Shown here: positions 63,176-64,000 of the stretch, one piece after another
Layout: the number at the start of each line of letters is the position of its first letter
Position numbering within the stretch: the first letter of the stretch is position 1
Source: Coriaria nepalensis
Taxonomy: Eukaryota > Streptophyta > Magnoliopsida > Cucurbitales > Coriariaceae
Assembly: GCA_027186245.1 (NCBI GenBank)
Contig: CP114492.1
Coordinates: 1,681,501-1,745,500 of the forward strand
Length of the DNA: 64,000 nucleotides
Reading direction: 5' to 3'
Notes under the pieces: model-generated
What the model was told of the DNA's origin: nothing
The model's database searches: none
What the model saw: the letters and a program-made list of their open reading frames with translations, nothing else
Made by a program: the position numbers and the translations under genes

Positions 63176-64000
63176 TATTTCTCGTGTTCTTGAAGATAGA
63201 AGATGAAATCATGTGAAATTTTCCCGGTTTCTTCTGGACAATAATAGATTGGATTCCCCTTTCTTATTTTTCGGTTCATCTTATCGGGTGTAAGTTATCT
63301 CCAGATACATACATAGCTTATAAATTGTAATGTAATAATTCTTTTGGGTTTCCCCCTTCAAACCGGACACTTAAGAAAATTTTGAAGTAGGCACCAACTT
63401 TGATTGCTTATTTGTTCATTAATGGCTTACCTGCAATTATAAATCGTCCCATTTATTTATTAATTTTTCTCTTCTTTTCAGCTGACATTTAGGTAGAGCA
63501 ATAAATCCATCATCAAAAATTTGGAAGATGAATGAACTTAAATGTTAGAGAAAAGGAACGATTTTTTTAAATAAAATTCTTTAAATTTATCAGCTAATAT
63601 ATAATATATATTGTGTATATATATTTCTAAATTTTAGCTAATATTTTTTAAAATAATTTTATTTTTCTATTTCATTCTTTAATTAATAAAAAAATTACTT
63701 TAACTTACTTATAATAGAATCATTTTTAACTTATTTATTTATAATTAAAGTAAAAAGTAATTATTTTCGATAAATATTAATAATATTTTTCAAAATATAT
63801 TTAATATGAATTGTAAAGAATCGGATATTTAATGAAATCTAATTTTATCATAAGATAAATAAAAATTATTAAAATAAAAAGAGAAAAAAAAAAAAAAAAA
63901 CTAATTCTTTTTTTGGAGGAGGAAAAAAAGAACAGTAGGATAACAGGTATAGATACGTTTCCTGTACCTTGTTGGATACAGCGCTGTAAGTGTTTTAGTT
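63176..64000. other. 3' UTR, then AT-rich spacer
   Basis: The first 200 bases or so should be 3' UTR of the S1-domain gene. The rest is very AT-rich with an A-run near 63884-63900. No gene is recognised up to the window edge. Confidence 0.5.

Overview
The window reads as nuclear DNA of a flowering plant, most probably a eudicot. It is AT-rich, its genes are split by many short GT-AG introns, and the proteins are plant-specific families: a brassinosteroid-signalling kinase, an AT-hook (AHL) protein, a LURP-one-related protein, a remorin and a JMJ17-type histone demethylase. I cannot name the species.

Layout. 1-1143 (-): N-terminal part of a DUF3527 protein, cut by the window edge. 3574-7473 (-): BSK pseudokinase with a spliced leader that holds a fresh 65-bp tandem duplication. 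9756-9872 (-): a weak 38-codon reading frame. 10573-10874 (+): a 7SL (SRP) RNA gene with its own USE/TATA promoter and T-run terminator. 12212-12805 (-): a two-exon gene for a small secreted His/Pro/Lys-rich protein. 14034-23991 (+): a 25-exon JMJ17/KDM5-like demethylase with an apparent 1-nt frameshift and a probable large internal deletion. 24500-25530 (+): a dead LINE. 25742-26304 (+): orphan exons. 27511-29808 (+): AHL protein. 30358-31802 (-): a glutathione peroxidase that has lost the catalytic-Cys exon. 32202-37027 (-): HMA5-like copper ATPase, with a splice donor copied three times. 41243-43840 (+): NOB1. 44290-44735 (-): a relic of an LRR receptor kinase. 48205-49101 (+): LURP-one-related. 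49407-53353 (-): NT-C2 coiled-coil protein. 56933-58340 (+): remorin. 59357-63175 (+): chloroplast S1-domain protein.

The genes are independent eukaryotic units, not an operon. As I recall the Arabidopsis map, much of their order matches the At1g633xx-At1g635xx block and its duplicate near At5g411xx-At5g412xx, so this is ancestral gene order, with local decay in the GPX, the LRR kinase and perhaps JMJ17.

Exon ends were set by hand from consensus splice sites and frame continuity. In every gene called intact the summed exon length is a multiple of three. The two exceptions, JMJ17 and GPX, are reported as defects. I found no unusual multi-gene system. The most notable items are the 7SL gene, the secreted-peptide gene, the defects just mentioned and the triplicated splice donor.
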